A DNA stretch of 64,000 nucleotides from Chelydra serpentina (Eukaryota > Chordata > Testudines > Chelydridae). The translations under genes and the position numbers were made by a program. The notes beneath the pieces are model-generated. The model worked only from the letters and a program-made list of their open reading frames with translations. It was not told the DNA's origin and did no database searches. The stretch is taken from contig JBAIAC010000024.1 in NCBI GenBank assembly GCA_037349315.1, forward strand, positions 33,095,501 through 33,159,500, given 5' to 3'. Shown one piece after another: positions 25,430-37,760 of the stretch. Numbering within the stretch: the first letter of the stretch is position 1; every line of letters starts with the position of its first letter.

Positions 25430-27198
25430 TGATTAAAGAGAATAAGTACATTGCTGAGAAGCTAAATAATTTGCATTAGTCTTCACCACAGAAGATGCTG
25501 GGGAGATACCTACTCCTCTGATAATGAAAGTGAGATGCTGTCAGAGTTGCTATCAAAAGAGAAGCTGGAACAAACTGATAAATGAAAGAGGAACTGGACA
25601 CCAGGACCTCAGGGCTACATCCAAGAATTCTGATGAGTGAGCTTGAGAAGTGGCTGAGCTGCTAACAAATATATGCAATCTCATGAAAATCAGCCAATAG
25701 ACTGAAAGATAGCAAATGTTGCATCTGTCATTTCAAAAAGGGCTGCTCTGTGATTTACAAACCTGTAAGCTTTACCTTGGTAAAGCAAGTCAACTGATTG
25801 AAATGTTAACTAGATATAGAATTCAAACAAACAAACAAAAAGGCCAACAACTTAGAGTGATATGATAGACACAAGACAATATGGTTTGCTAAAGGAAAAT
25901 TGTGCTTCTTGAATCTATTAGAATTCCTTGAGCATGCCAACAAAAGTAGTGAATAAAGGAGAAGCAGTCGGCAACTTTTATTTGGACTTTCTGAAAGTCT
26001 GTTTTAGATACTATTATGAAAAATATGGAGTCCTGGAGATGACTTAGAATCTTGCTAAAAGGCAGAAAATAAAGAGTGGGAATAAAATGATCAATTTTCA
26101 AAATGATAAAAGGTTAACACAATGGGGTGCTGCAAGGTTTTGTTCTAGGACTGCTGGTGTTTAATATGTTTAGCAGTGCTCTGGAAAAGAGGATGAACAG
26201 TGAGTTGGCAAAAGCTGCATTGCTTTTAGATTAGATAATATTACAGAAGCCCTGTAAGACTCCAGATTTACCTTACAAAACTAGGTGAATAGGCATCATA
26301 ATGGCAGGTGACATTCAGTGTTGGCAAAAGCTAATAATGCACATCAGAATGAATACTGTGAACTACTTATGACAGTTGAGATGATATAACTTAACTGAAG
26401 CCACTCAGGAAAATGAGTTGGGCATCAATGTAGACAGCTTAATGAAAACCTCTGTTCAGTATGTCATGGTGCTCAAAAAAAGAGCAAAATGTTAGGATAC
26501 ATAGAGAATAGAACAGAAGAAAACATGACCAATATTACAATTATACCACTGTATAAATCAATAGTATAAAAAGCCCCAGAACAACCTGTTGAGTTCCAGT
26601 AATCCCATCTTTGAAAAGTTATGGAAAAAACAGAGTAGATTCAGAAAATGAAAGGCATTATAGCCATGGAATAAAGAGGAGCAGTGAAAGAGATGTACAA
26701 AATAATGAAAGGTATAAATCAGCAAAACTGTGTACATGGACAATCGATGAAATTGAAAGAGAACAAAATAGAAAATCGATCAAATACTTTTAAAAAACAC
26801 AATTTACCTCTGGAACTCACTGCAACTCATTGCATTATGGGCAGCAGGTTTAAAACAAATAAAAGGACGTTCTTCTTCACACAGCGCACAGTCAACCTGT
26901 GGAACTCCTTGCCTGAGGAGGTTGTGAAGGCTAGGACTATAACAGGATTTAAACGAGAACTAGATAAATTCATGGCAGTTAAGTCCATTAATGGCTATTA
27001 GCCAGGATGGGTAAAGAATGGTGTCCCTAGCCTCTGTTTGTCAGAGGGTGGAGATGGATGGCAGGAGAGAGATCACTTGATCATTACCTGTTAGGTTCAC
27101 TCCCTATGGGGCACCTGGCATTGGCCACTGTCAGCAGACAGGATACTGGGCTGGATGGACCTTTGGTCTGACCCAGTATGGCCATTCTTATGTTCTTA
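25430..27198 (+). mobile_element. CR1 LINE, 3' 1.8 kb, heavily decayed ORF2
   Basis: The stretch follows the order of a CR1 element from the reverse-transcriptase core to the 3' end. Recognisable pieces include the palm region at about 25700-26250 (with many stops and frameshifts). A late frame at 26684-27001 contains FFFTQRTVNLWNSLPEEVV, the common CR1 ORF2 C-terminus. The end is CTGGGCTGGATGGACCTTTG with GTATGGCCATTCTTATG and repeated TTCTTATG units. It is 5'-truncated. The C-terminal frame is cleaner than the rest, so the 27-kb end may be a little younger or simply luckier. It is non-functional. Confidence 0.8.
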
Positions 27199-27214
27199 TG
27201 TAAGATATTATTGA

Positions 27215-27477
27215 AATCAGTGCCTTAGTAGGATTCAGAAAAGGATTAGACATAAGATGGATAATGAGAACACCTAGAGTTACATTTGTTTAAGAAGGGA
27301 TATAAATCCTCATATTTTAGGGCATTGATCTGATAAGGAAGGGTTAGAAAGAAACTTCACTATGTTTTTTCTTGCATCTTCCTTTGAAGACTCTGGACCA
27401 GTCACTGTTGAAGACGGGATATTGGACTAGATGAACCACTGGTCTGATCCAGTATGCCTATTTCTATGGCCCTCATT
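27215..27477 (+). mobile_element. Second CR1 3' end, directly following the first
   Basis: GGATTCAGAAAAGGATTAGACAT, then AGGGATATAAATCCTCAT and the end GGACTAGATGAACCACTGGT...CAGTATGCCTATTTCTATG match another CR1 subfamily 3' end, in the same orientation as and adjacent to the element ending at 27198. Only about 260 bp are kept. Confidence 0.75.
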
Positions 27478-30137
27478 TTCTCTCTCTATGTAGGTATGTA
27501 GGAATCACTTCATCCACTAATATAATACAGCCATCTCTGGGTGCTGTTAATAAGTACACAACCACGCTGCAGAATGTTTTGAGTCAGGAGATGAATATCA
27601 CATTAAATTTAAACTAAGAGGTTGGGGGCAAAAAGGGGAATTTGGCAGATTGTAAATACTCCATATTAGAATTTTGGCCAAGAAACCAGAAAATAACACC
27701 AGAACTTTTACATGGGATCATTCAATGACCACATTACTTTTTTAGTCACAGCAGCACAGCAGCACCATTCTGGAGCACTGGTTCAATACCAAAGAAAGGA
27801 AAGAATATCATTACTGAATCATACATGGCTGCCTGCAGCACCCTGGGTGTGGATAGTGGGCCTCCTATCCACTTACTGACCTAACTCAAACTTGCTTAGA
27901 TTGTGAGATGAACTGAGATTCCTTTTTCAGGTGTTATAGCAGGGATGGGGGTCATCATGGACAACAGCATGACAGGAGATGCAGAGAAGTCACTGTTTTG
28001 ATCTTTGTTGGAACAAATATGTGGAGATAGAGACTCAAAGTCCTGTAAACCATGTTTGAAGAATCAGAAATCACTATTAAGCAAAAATCATAACATCATG
28101 TATAGTTTCCCCTGGAATGCTAATAGTTGTGTGTCACAATGAGGTAGAGATGGCAGATGCAGAACTTGAATGTATGGTTGAAAAGTAGTTCAAACAAGAA
28201 TGATGTAGGTTTGTGGGGCATAATGGTCTGTGCTAGTTGAGAGAATAAATAAAACTGTCAGAGAATTTAAATGAGTGGACGGGCTAATCTATATGGAGAG
28301 GCTAGTAGCAGAATGAAGAAACCTGCTAAATAAACAGATGGGTGGTTGGAGAGGAAACACATATGTGAGCATGTAGAAACAATTCATCTTGTTAGGGCTG
28401 GCCAGTATAAACATATTTTTTAAAGGAGGACAGACTCTAAGTCTTAGCTTCAGTGGGGATTTTACCCTACCAAGGACGGTAGATTTAGACCTTTTCTGCA
28501 GTATAATCTTTCAACCTATTCCTTGTCCTACAGTTGTCTTCTATTTTTTATTGCTAATTACTGAGTTTGTCTTTCTATTTCGTCCTCAGATTTTTGTTCA
28601 CACATCCAAACATTTCCCTCTTTGTTCTTTTCCCTGTCTCTTTTTATGTCTGTCCTTTCTCTCCTACTAAACTTCCTTTTACCCCATGTTATTTATTTAC
28701 TTCTGGTGAGTTTTAGGTTTATCTGTAGTAGAAGCTGTCTCATTGAAAATGCAGGGTTTTTGGTTTTTCTTTTTTTTTTTTTTTTTTCATTTCACCAGTA
28801 TTTTCCCTACAAACAGAATAAAAATGTAAAACCTCTGAGGGTCAAACAGTCTTTAACCTTGTTTTTTTTAAAAAAATTCTCTATTCTTTGGGACTTTTCA
28901 TATACATAAGGGAAAGAAGATCAGCCCCTTAGAATAACAACTGATTGCACTACCAGCATGATGTACACCAAAAAAATGAAACCAAAAAAGAAGTGGAGGT
29001 CAATAGAGCGGTGCAACCTGTTTTACACAAGCTGCAGAAGTGCTCAAAATTATCCTAGTTTTAACTTCTAGCTGTGTTGGCAAACTCTGAACATTATGTG
29101 TATTTGCAAACTTTTTGCAAAAGCTTTTCCCTCTCTCTGCATAGCTATACATTTTATTAAACCACCATTTGTGGTGTATTTCAAGTTCAAGCTTCATTTG
29201 TTGGGTTAGTTCACAGAGACGAGGTCACATGATGAAAGTCACAAGGTATGTCTCCTTTGTCCTTGATTGACTGAAATTCTTCTATGTGATCAGGAGGGTT
29301 AGCAGAAGTCATTTTCATTTTGTATCATAGAGGGAGGCTGCACTTGTCTGAACTGATCGAGATAGATTTTTTTTTCATTTTAGCCCTTGGGTCTGTCTGA
29401 GTGCAATATGAAGTGGCCTCAGAACACTTATCTTCTATAATGTCCCTACTGGAATTATTGGCTACTGTGTCATTATTATGGTGGGGAAGGAGCAGGGAGA
29501 GCTCGGGTATATAGGAATGAACATTAGCCTGTGACATATAAGATCTGAGAGTTGAGGCTTTATTTGGACTCTATCGCTGAGTCACTCTGTGACTTAGGAG
29601 AAATCAGAGAAATCACTTAGGCCAAATGTTTCAAGTTTTAGGTATCTGAAAACCTAGGTCCTGATTTTACACATGCTGAGCACCTGCTATTTCTATTTAA
29701 ATCAGTGAGAGATGTGAGCACTTAGCACCTCTAAAAATGAGATCTAGGTGTCTCAAATTGAACAGCCAAAAATGGATGCATCCAGAATTAATGGAGACTT
29801 TTGAACGTTTGTACCTTACATTTATTATTCAGAATACCATCTTCTCGCCACATGCACCTTTATTGTTCTGCTGCCCAGATGCCTGTTGAATTTGACAAGT
29901 GTCATTAGGGAGAAGAACACACACTCCTACATGTGAAACACAAATCTTTTCCCACCAACTTTGTTTAAAAGCTCTGAGAGCCTGCATAGAAAATTGGTTG
30001 CCTTTTTCTTGACACTCTATTTAACGTTGTATAACAAGCTTACAAACACAATAACCAACTCAACAGCCAATAATAATTGTTTGCATCAGCAGTGCGGTGG
30101 CTGATCGCTATTAAATATATTTATTTAATTCTGTTAC

Positions 30138-30281
30138 CTTGACTGCTGGAATGGACTTCTTGGGAATAAAATGCTTTTTCTCAGGCAGTACAACAGTTGT
30201 GTTTTGCTGCTTCAGTTTAATCTTGTTCTCAGCTATTATCTTTTTGCGCTGCTCAAGGTAAGGTCCAAAACTAGGCAGTTT
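30138..30281 (-). CDS. DPYD: DPYD third-from-last coding exon
   Basis: The exon encodes 48 residues, starting [19 protein letters not shown] and ending PKKSIPAVK. This is the link from the pyrimidine-binding/FMN TIM-barrel domain into the C-terminal iron-sulfur domain of dihydropyrimidine dehydrogenase. The minus-strand acceptor is TTTTCAATTTAG and the donor is GTAACAG. It is 144 bp, phase 0 at both ends, and continues in frame into DVIGKAL at 19382. It has a lysine-rich stretch where vertebrate DPYD proteins vary most ([16 protein letters not shown]), so divergence there is expected. No stop or frameshift. The next upstream exon is not in the window as far as I can see. Confidence 0.96.
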
Positions 30282-30348
30282 CTAAATTGAAAACCAGAAA
30301 ATATGCTATTTAGCAAGTATATAAAACACATAAATGAATATTAACAAA

Positions 30349-30471
30349 GGGCCAAATCCCAAGGCCTTGCTGAGCATTGATTCATTTCTTATTCAGGAAG
30401 GCTCCCATTGGAGTTGATGGGATTTTTACTAAGAAATGAATAAAACTGAGACATAACTTCAAGATCTGACC
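30349..30471. repeat. Imperfect palindrome, GGGCCAAATCC type
   Basis: The left end GGGCCAAATCCCAAGGCCTT and the right end ACTTCAAGATCTGACC are imperfect complements. The core has GGCTCCCATTGGAGTTGATGGG, itself self-complementary. It is the same family as at 47.9 kb. Confidence 0.55.
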
Positions 30472-32096
30472 TCAAAACAATAACAGAGTTTGAATATTAA
30501 AATCATAATACCCTGTAACAAAAAATGGCTGCATTGCAAACAGCATTCAACAAACTCCTGTCTTCCCATGGTGTATTTGTACTGTACATATATAAATATT
30601 GATCACCTTGTATAAATAATTCAAACTCAACTTTATTCTTGCAGTACATGGAAAGATATGTAATATATATTATATAATCATAAAAGTAAAGATCAGCTTA
30701 AGAAACTCCACCATTGTTCAATATTACACCTACTATGATACCCTATTATACCAACTATAGTTTTACAGTTACATGGATGTGCCCATTGACTTTATAAAGC
30801 ACACACAGATCCTTGTGATATGATGCCTGGAAGATATCGGGGTCTGTTGGAGTAATGCTAACAAGTGCCAAGTGAACACTAAGATGATTTAATTTTATTC
30901 ATTTAATAATTCTACCTCTATTTACAGTCCTCACTCTTTTAGATTAATGTCTCGGCTTGCTTAGATAAATATTGCTGCTGGAAGACATCTCTGAAAGCCA
31001 AAATGTTCTGTCTCAGCCAACAACCTAGAACTGCTGGGTCAAGTTTCAAAAGATTACTAGAGACCCTCACTACCCACAGTCATTTGTCTAGATGGTGGAG
31101 ATTTGGCAAACTACTGCTTACTAAGTCCTCGTGACCTAGTAAGTTGCTGTGAATTAAAAATGACTGAAGAACCTGGTTCCTACTTATGAAACAGAATGAG
31201 TCCTGGGAAAACTAGTTTTTTTAAATTATTTGAGAGCATTTAAATGGAGTGAATAAACTAAGCTCAGAGTCTAGTCTAAGTGCAATTATATTACTGTAAT
31301 TAGTATTTAGTAGCAGGGGATAAATATCCTAGATTGTTAGCGTGAGCATTAATTCATTGTAATAATTTCAACACGTCAAGCATGTCCATCTGGAAACAAT
31401 GTCATCACAATAAATGTAAAGGGACAATGTCAACATGAATTTTTAAAATAAATTCTTAAAAAACATTCCAGGCTCCAATGCAGTACCTTTTTGGTAGTAT
31501 CCTCTGACTATTTTTAAAATACTTTAATTAAAATCATATTAACAGTTATTCTATTCCTCTGCTGATATTTACATGGAAAAGTTCCTCGCCAGTAATTATT
31601 TCCATAGAGGAGTCCCACTTTTGGAGCGTCAGCTTCCTCGAGTGACAAAGGGTGGATCTCCCTAAGCTGTTTGTTTTTTGGCACTCTGAGTCTGCTAACT
31701 GGCAGTTTGGCATAAGTGTATTTTCTGTTCTCCTGGAACAGTCTCATTTCTCAAGCGTGCTGGAAGCAAGAGTCCTCTTAAAGATCCCAATTATGTAAAT
31801 CACATGTGTGCATTCTCCAGAATTCAGGAGATGGAGATCATCTCAAGAATGGAAATAAACATAGGCTTTACAGCACCCACAAAACAGAAACTCTAACTTT
31901 GAGGGGAGGTGGATGAAGGAGTGGAAAATGTGCGTGGTAGCTTCAAAGAAGCAGAATTATTGATAAGTAATTTCCCTTTCTTTACCGATGTCAAAAACAC
32001 AGGAGTCCCATTTTTGGAAAGTAAAAAGATTGAGGAATGTCTCACAATTAACACGTAAAAACTTTTGCAAGCAGAAGTAAGAACAGAACTAATATT

Positions 32097-32711
32097 TACT
32101 CCTGGGGGAATTCTGTGCCAAAAAAATTAAAAATTCTGCAAATTCTTTTTGTCAAAATAACATTACATAATCAACCCAGTTTCAATTATTTTGGTAATTT
32201 ATTTCAAAATACCTGTCAGCAAGTATGATAACAATACAGACACTCACAAAAATTCCCCCAGGAGTTAAGAGTTAAAGAAACCCCTACGACAACCCAGTTC
32301 CTGTTTCTCTGCCCCCTCCACCACAGGGCCCAGTCGTGCCCGCCTCTCCGCCCCCACTCCCCAGCCCATACACTCACACCTCCTACTACCCAGAGCCCAG
32401 GGATCCAGAGGGAGAAACAGCCTGATGCTGGGTCCCGGGCTGGCACAGAATTTTCTGCGCGCTACTATCTCCTTTGTTCAGGGAATTCTGGGAACTTCAG
32501 CTGCCAGGAACCCTCCAGCTCCTCCTCCCCCTTCCCCCCCGTAGTGTCTCCTACTTGCGAGTTGGGCACTGCCAGATCCAGCAGCCTCTAATGGCGGTCA
32601 GCAGCTCTGCAGCCCATTTCTGGGGGGGGGGGGGGGGGGGGAATTCTGCGGCAGAACATTAATTTCTGCAAAATTCTAAGTTGTGCATGGCACAGAATTC
32701 CCCTGGGAGTA
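32097..32711. mobile_element. 615-bp terminal-inverted-repeat element, non-coding
   Basis: The ends TACTCCTGGGGGAATTCTG and, inverted, TACTCCCAGGGGAATTCTG form a 23-bp terminal inverted repeat with two mismatches (32097-32119 and 32689-32711). The interior is GC-richer than its neighbours and contains a G-run at about 32622-32641. Small frames inside lack transposase motifs, so it is a non-autonomous DNA transposon. The superfamily is undecided: the flanks read AATAT on the left and AATATA on the right, but do not give an unambiguous target duplication. Confidence 0.75.
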
Positions 32712-35067
32712 ATATATACCAAAGTAAAATAAGGCCTGTTCAGAAAAGAGACACCTTGAACAGATAGTGTTGGGGAAAGGAGAGTTTGCATCCTTCCCAT
32801 CTAAACAACTGGCTCCAAAGCTCATGGAAGGATCCCCTATTCTTAGCAATGTCCACGTGGCTGTTTGTAAATTGAAAAGACCCAAGGCTGATATCATAGC
32901 CTCAGTAGTGCACATGATGACAGAAACTTTTCTTGCAAGATTGTCAGGGTGTATCAGCTAGAAAAGTACATCTATGGCCTTCAAACATTTTTGAAACAGT
33001 CTTGTACTGGCTTCTGATTAGTTTCCAGAAGGAATTTAAGGCATTGGTTTTGACCTCTGTAAATGATATAATACCCGTGTAACTTAGCCTGCCTTTCCCC
33101 TGTATACTGCTGATGTAATGGTGGTACTGAAGCTAAAACCTCATGAATGAAAAGGGCAAGGGACTGATGTGACAGCATTTTTGGGAAGGGCTCTTGATTC
33201 TTCCTTTATATAGCTAGGGAATGAATTTGCTGCCTTTTAGGGCATGTTGTAAGTCTAATTAGTCAGGTTTTTAGTGAAGCGGCAGGCTCAGGGATGGATA
33301 TTTGTTGTTCTGATGATGGACGGCTGCTAAAATCAGATCATCTTTGGGGATGATGAGCAAATCTTTGTGTTGTGGATCCTGAACTTTCACTTTTGCATAT
33401 TTTTAATATTTGACAAGCTCCAAAGGCTTAAAGCCAGGACCTGTGAGAATAAATTTTAAAATATGAAGTGTAAATATATAAAATATAAATTTTGTTGAAA
33501 AGTGGAAAGTCCACAGTTTGTGTGATGAATTAAAGGTGCAAATTAGAGAAGTTAAACGCACAAATCAGTTTTGACATGGAAAGTTTCAAACATTACAATT
33601 TACATAGTTGCTGGGTAGAATGGATAGAGGCCATTTTGAAATGGGTCTAATTTCACTCATACCATGAGGATGTTTCTGCTGATGTGTTAAAAGGGAAAAG
33701 TGATCATTTCAGTTTAGGGCCTGTGGTAACGCACAACAGACAAACCAAATTTTATCAAAGATGATTTATGATTGATTTTTTTCCAGTCAGCCAGAGACAA
33801 TTTCCATCTGAAAAGATTACTTTTGCTAATATTCTGAGAGAGTAAAATTAGTATTTCTTTAACTATAAATAACACCTGACTGCGTAGCTCAGGAACTCAG
33901 GAAGGGGTTTATAGAGGGTTTCTCTTGCAAATAGTGTATAGACAGTCAGAAAGGTGATAAGACTGCTGATCTTTTAGTGCTTTCATTTCAGACAGCTTGG
34001 CTTGGAATGCTACCTGAGGCAGTAAAAATGCAATTTTTTATTGAACTGAATTATTAGATATGCTAAAAATGGAGCTGTTGAATTATCTACTGGAAAGCTG
34101 GATATTTAAGATGGTGGTTTTATTAATAGCTGTCACTTCACTTAGAGGGGCGATTTTGAAAAAACACACAAGGAGTTTAGGAATACAAGTCTCATTGAAA
34201 GCACATTCACTTGGTCTTGTGCTCTTAAATCCCTTGGGTGTGTTTGAAAGCTCTCTCAAGATTTCTTGAATATATGTTTTGAGATCTTTTTTAAATTTCC
34301 AAAGTTAAAATGCAACTAAGCTCCCTACAGATCAGGATATTTTTACATTAATTCCCACACCGTGTGAATATTTGAATTGTTTCATGGATGTGCAATCACT
34401 GGACTTAACAGATCAGTTAGAACATATTTTTGCCTCTGTAGATAGTTTATTTCTACTGTAGGGGGTATCAGCAGTGGGGTGGAGGGGGAGCAAAAAAAGG
34501 ACAGTAGAAGGTATTCAAAATCTCAGTTCATTATTTTCATAGCATAAGATTGTAACTGCCATCCAAAACAAGGTGCTGGAAGTATCATGGTGTATATTTT
34601 TAAAGAAAGGAAAAACTTCTTGCTAAAGACTTCCAAAAGCTGCATTGTAACTGATGAACAGTACAAGTCTCTAGCAGCATTGTGATTTTTGTTTCAGTAG
34701 TTTCTATAGGGATTCATCATTGATGAATTTGTTCTCACCAGAGAAGCTAAATCCTGCTCATTTAAAGATAACCGTATCTCCCACTAAAACTGTCTCTATC
34801 CAGATATAAAAAGCATTACACTGCCAACAGAGAACTGACAACATAATGAATCAACAATGAAACCTTAAGCCAGCAAAGCTCTAAGGTGAATAAGTTTGTT
34901 TTGATTATAATGTATTCATGGCTCAATCGAAAGGTAATCGAGCATATTATGAACAAGAAAAAGTGCTTGTTCCCAAATAGTAAAAGGCAGTGGGTAGCTC
35001 TCATTTTAAATGGCCATAATGTTGACAGGAGAAGCAGCAAGTAGCCTAAATGGAGAGGAGGCACCAT

Positions 35068-35313
35068 GATCTAGTGGACAGCTCACTGGACTGACAGTCA
35101 GAAGACCCAGAATTTATTCCCAGCTCTGCCAGTGACCCACTGCGTAACCTTGGGCAAATCACCTCCCCTCTCTGTGCTTCTGTTATGTCTTGTCTGTTTA
35201 GATTATAAACTCATGAAGGAAGAAACTGTCTCTTACTATGTGCATATACAGTACCTAGTACACGTGTGCCCTGAGTTCAGTTGGGACCTCTAGGTACCAC
35301 TATGATACAAATA
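35068..35313 (+). repeat. MIR-type CORE-SINE with L2-like tail
   Basis: The head ATGATCTAGTGGACAGCTCACTGG, then GCTCTGCCAGTGACCCACTG, CCTTGGGCAAATCACC and CTCTGTGCTTCTG follow the MIR consensus order. The tail CAGTACCTAGTACACG...CAGTTGGGACCTCTAGG...GATACAAATAAAAATAA is of the LINE2-related type. This is an ancient amniote SINE. Confidence 0.8.
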
Positions 35314-37586
35314 AAAATAACCACATTTTAAAGAACTGCACTGGATCTGGTATCCTACTCATATTTTCTTAATATATAAAACACACTGGAAAATAATTAT
35401 TTTCATAAACAGAATTCTAATAGGGAATAGTAGAGGAAAGACCTCAAATTTATATAAGCAGTCTGTAAACATCTGGTGATTTAGGGGGAGAAGGGGTCTG
35501 TCACAGCTCTTTACAAAACCTTTTCCCATCATGACTGAAGACATTTTCCATGTCAGACATAACTTCATTTATCCAATTTCCATTACATTTGGGTCTTGCT
35601 CTGAGATCTGCAGGCACATAGCCATTTATTTTGTAAATTCACCCTGTGCACTTATATGTTCTACATGATTTTACATGATACCCAGTGATGCATCTCCATG
35701 TATCTGGAAGCAGAATTGAAATCAAATTGTCTTATTTAGTACATTTTATATTTTTTCAAGTGTACACATTACTGTTGCATATAGCAAAACTGGTGAGAGA
35801 GCACATGACAACCAATGAAATAAAACCATGACATCTGCTGAAATGCTAGAATAGCAGAAACAGTCAACATGGTTTTAAAGAGAAAAATGTATGGGAGCGG
35901 TAGTGACACCTACAGAAACATGGTCCCCCCATACTTTGCAATTACATAGCTATGCAAATAGCTATATAAATCTTCTCTCTGTAAAGTCACCACATAAATC
36001 ACTGGCAGCGCTCTATAAATCAGCCAAAATGCTGCCTTCTCTGGTTCTTGAGTTTCTCTCTCTGCCAATTTGCTTTTCTGCCTGCCTGTTGCTTTGTTGA
36101 GTGCTTTCCCTCACTGAGACCTCTGCAGCTGCTCCCACAGTGCAGTCCTTGAAAGGACAGAGTGGGAAGCAGGGAAGGGAAATTCTGGTTCCTCCATGAG
36201 ACCTGCAAGGAAAACACAGTTGGCCAGCACACCTGGCCACCTTCTTACAGGCAGGGTTCAACTGATCTTGACTGCACTGGCTCCACGAACACCTATATTT
36301 CCCGTGGACCTGTAAAAGAGCAGGGTTTCCCCCCGTGCCTCTTTGCAGGTCTGCAACCATGAAGGCTTCTGCCTCGCTTCGGGAGCTTAGCGAGATAGGC
36401 AGCTGGGGTAGAGAAAGCTAAGCGAGTTGGAGCTATGGAGATTCTTGACCAGATTGGGGAGAGGTTACTGGAGGACCAGGAGTTAGGAAAGGCTGTGGGC
36501 AAATACACTTGGAGCAGAAGGGCAGGCAGCCATGGGAGCCATTAAAATTTCAACTAGTTAGGCAGCTACCCCAACCAGGGGATTCATTAAAATGTAAATC
36601 AGGTTTGCGTGGATCACAGCACAAAGTTTTTAAGATTGTCTGTCTCCCACTTGATCATGTGGAAAACTTTGTACACTAGATGCACAAATTTTTCTCATTG
36701 AACCTTGTTTCAGTTTTATTGTTTCCTCCAGCTGCTTTTGAAAACCTCCCAGACTGTTTTCTTCAAGGCAATGTGTGTTTAAGATGGCTGCATAAATCTA
36801 GAGTCCTTACCACATGATTTAAATCTAACATGTTGCACGGTACTCCAGGCTTTGACGATAATTAAGGCTCTATAATATTTTCTATTCTAACCCCATTTCC
36901 AGACTCTTGTAACTTTCAAAAACATTTGCCCTTCATGGTAAAATTTTTCCTGGCTTGATGTCTGCCTGAAAATGATTTCCCTCCCTCCTCCCCCGAAAAT
37001 ATGAGAAAAGTGGTTCCATTATTTCCAAGAAGGAAGAACATGAAAACAGACACATCTCCCAGTATTTAAACAGCTTTATGATATTTTTGGAAAAAGCTGT
37101 TAAACCAAAAGAGCTACGGGTAGAAAGTTCCAATTTGTCACAGGAAGAGTTGTCATTGAGACAAAGTGTCTTTGAGAGTTCTAGTGAAAAGTAGTTTTGT
37201 TGGGTCTGAGTTCTGCGCCTTTGAAAATGACGTATTGTGCATACACAGAACATTTTGCATGGACTTTTCTTGCTAAGCTCATAAAGTGCACAACTAATGA
37301 ACACCAAATATCAATGACAATGAAAGAAATGAAACTGATTAATATTAATTCTTATTCTTTTGGACTAGATTCTCTTAAAAGCTGTGGTCCTTTTGTCTGG
37401 CAGTGGAAAAAGACCATCAACTGGCTGAAAATTACCCCAGCTGGGGACTCCCAGAGAACAGAGGTATCACCCACCTGGCATAGATAAGAGTTTGTGTAGG
37501 GTCAGCATAGCCAGCTCATACAATCTATCCCTAGCCTCAAATAAGCATAGGAAACATGCAGGAGGCGAGGCAAGTCTGGGGGGCAT

Positions 37587-37760
37587 GGGGGAGGGATAGC
37601 TCAGTGGTTTGAGCATTGGCCTGCTAAACCCAGGGTTGTGAGTTCAATCCTTGAGGAGGCCATTTAGGAATTGGGGCAAAAATTGGGGATTGGTCCTGCT
37701 TTGAGCAGGGGGTTGGACTAGATGACCTCCTAAGGTCCCTTCCAATCCTGATATTCTATG
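37587..37760 (+). repeat. Turtle Cry-type tRNA-derived SINE, near full length
   Basis: The head has an RNA polymerase III A box TAGCTCAGTGG (37597-37607) and a B box-like GAGTTCAATCC (37640-37650) about 32 bp apart, as in a tRNA gene. The 3' part ends GGTCCCTTCCAATCCTGATA then TTCTATG. This is shared with CR1 LINE 3' ends and so suggests mobilisation by CR1. From memory this is the tRNA-derived SINE typical of cryptodiran turtles. It is the main taxonomic marker in the window. Confidence 0.8.

Larger units (their letters stand above)
19383..30137 (-). other. DPYD: DPYD intron (10,755 bp)
   Basis: On the minus strand the donor GTAACAG lies at 30131-30137 and the acceptor CCCTAG just above 19382. 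It contains a MIR-like fragment, three CR1 3' ends and a palindrome, listed separately. I recognise nothing in 19383-20205, 20325-23235, 23580-24305, 24440-25425 and 27480-30137, apart from T-rich runs near 28770-28788. Frames in 20376-20825 and 28389-28909 lack codon or motif support. Confidence 0.85.

Noticed and set aside
26684..27001. 105-codon plus frame resembling a protein
   Set aside because: It is the CR1 ORF2 C-terminus of a decayed LINE, not a host gene.
31514..31747. 77-codon minus frame with ordinary-looking composition
   Set aside because: No DPYD match, no splice signals in frame and no known family recognised; kept as chance.
37597..37650. A and B boxes suggesting a tRNA gene
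   Set aside because: No acceptor stem or full cloverleaf, and a CR1-like tail follows: a tRNA-derived SINE. The same applies to 52558 and 52855.
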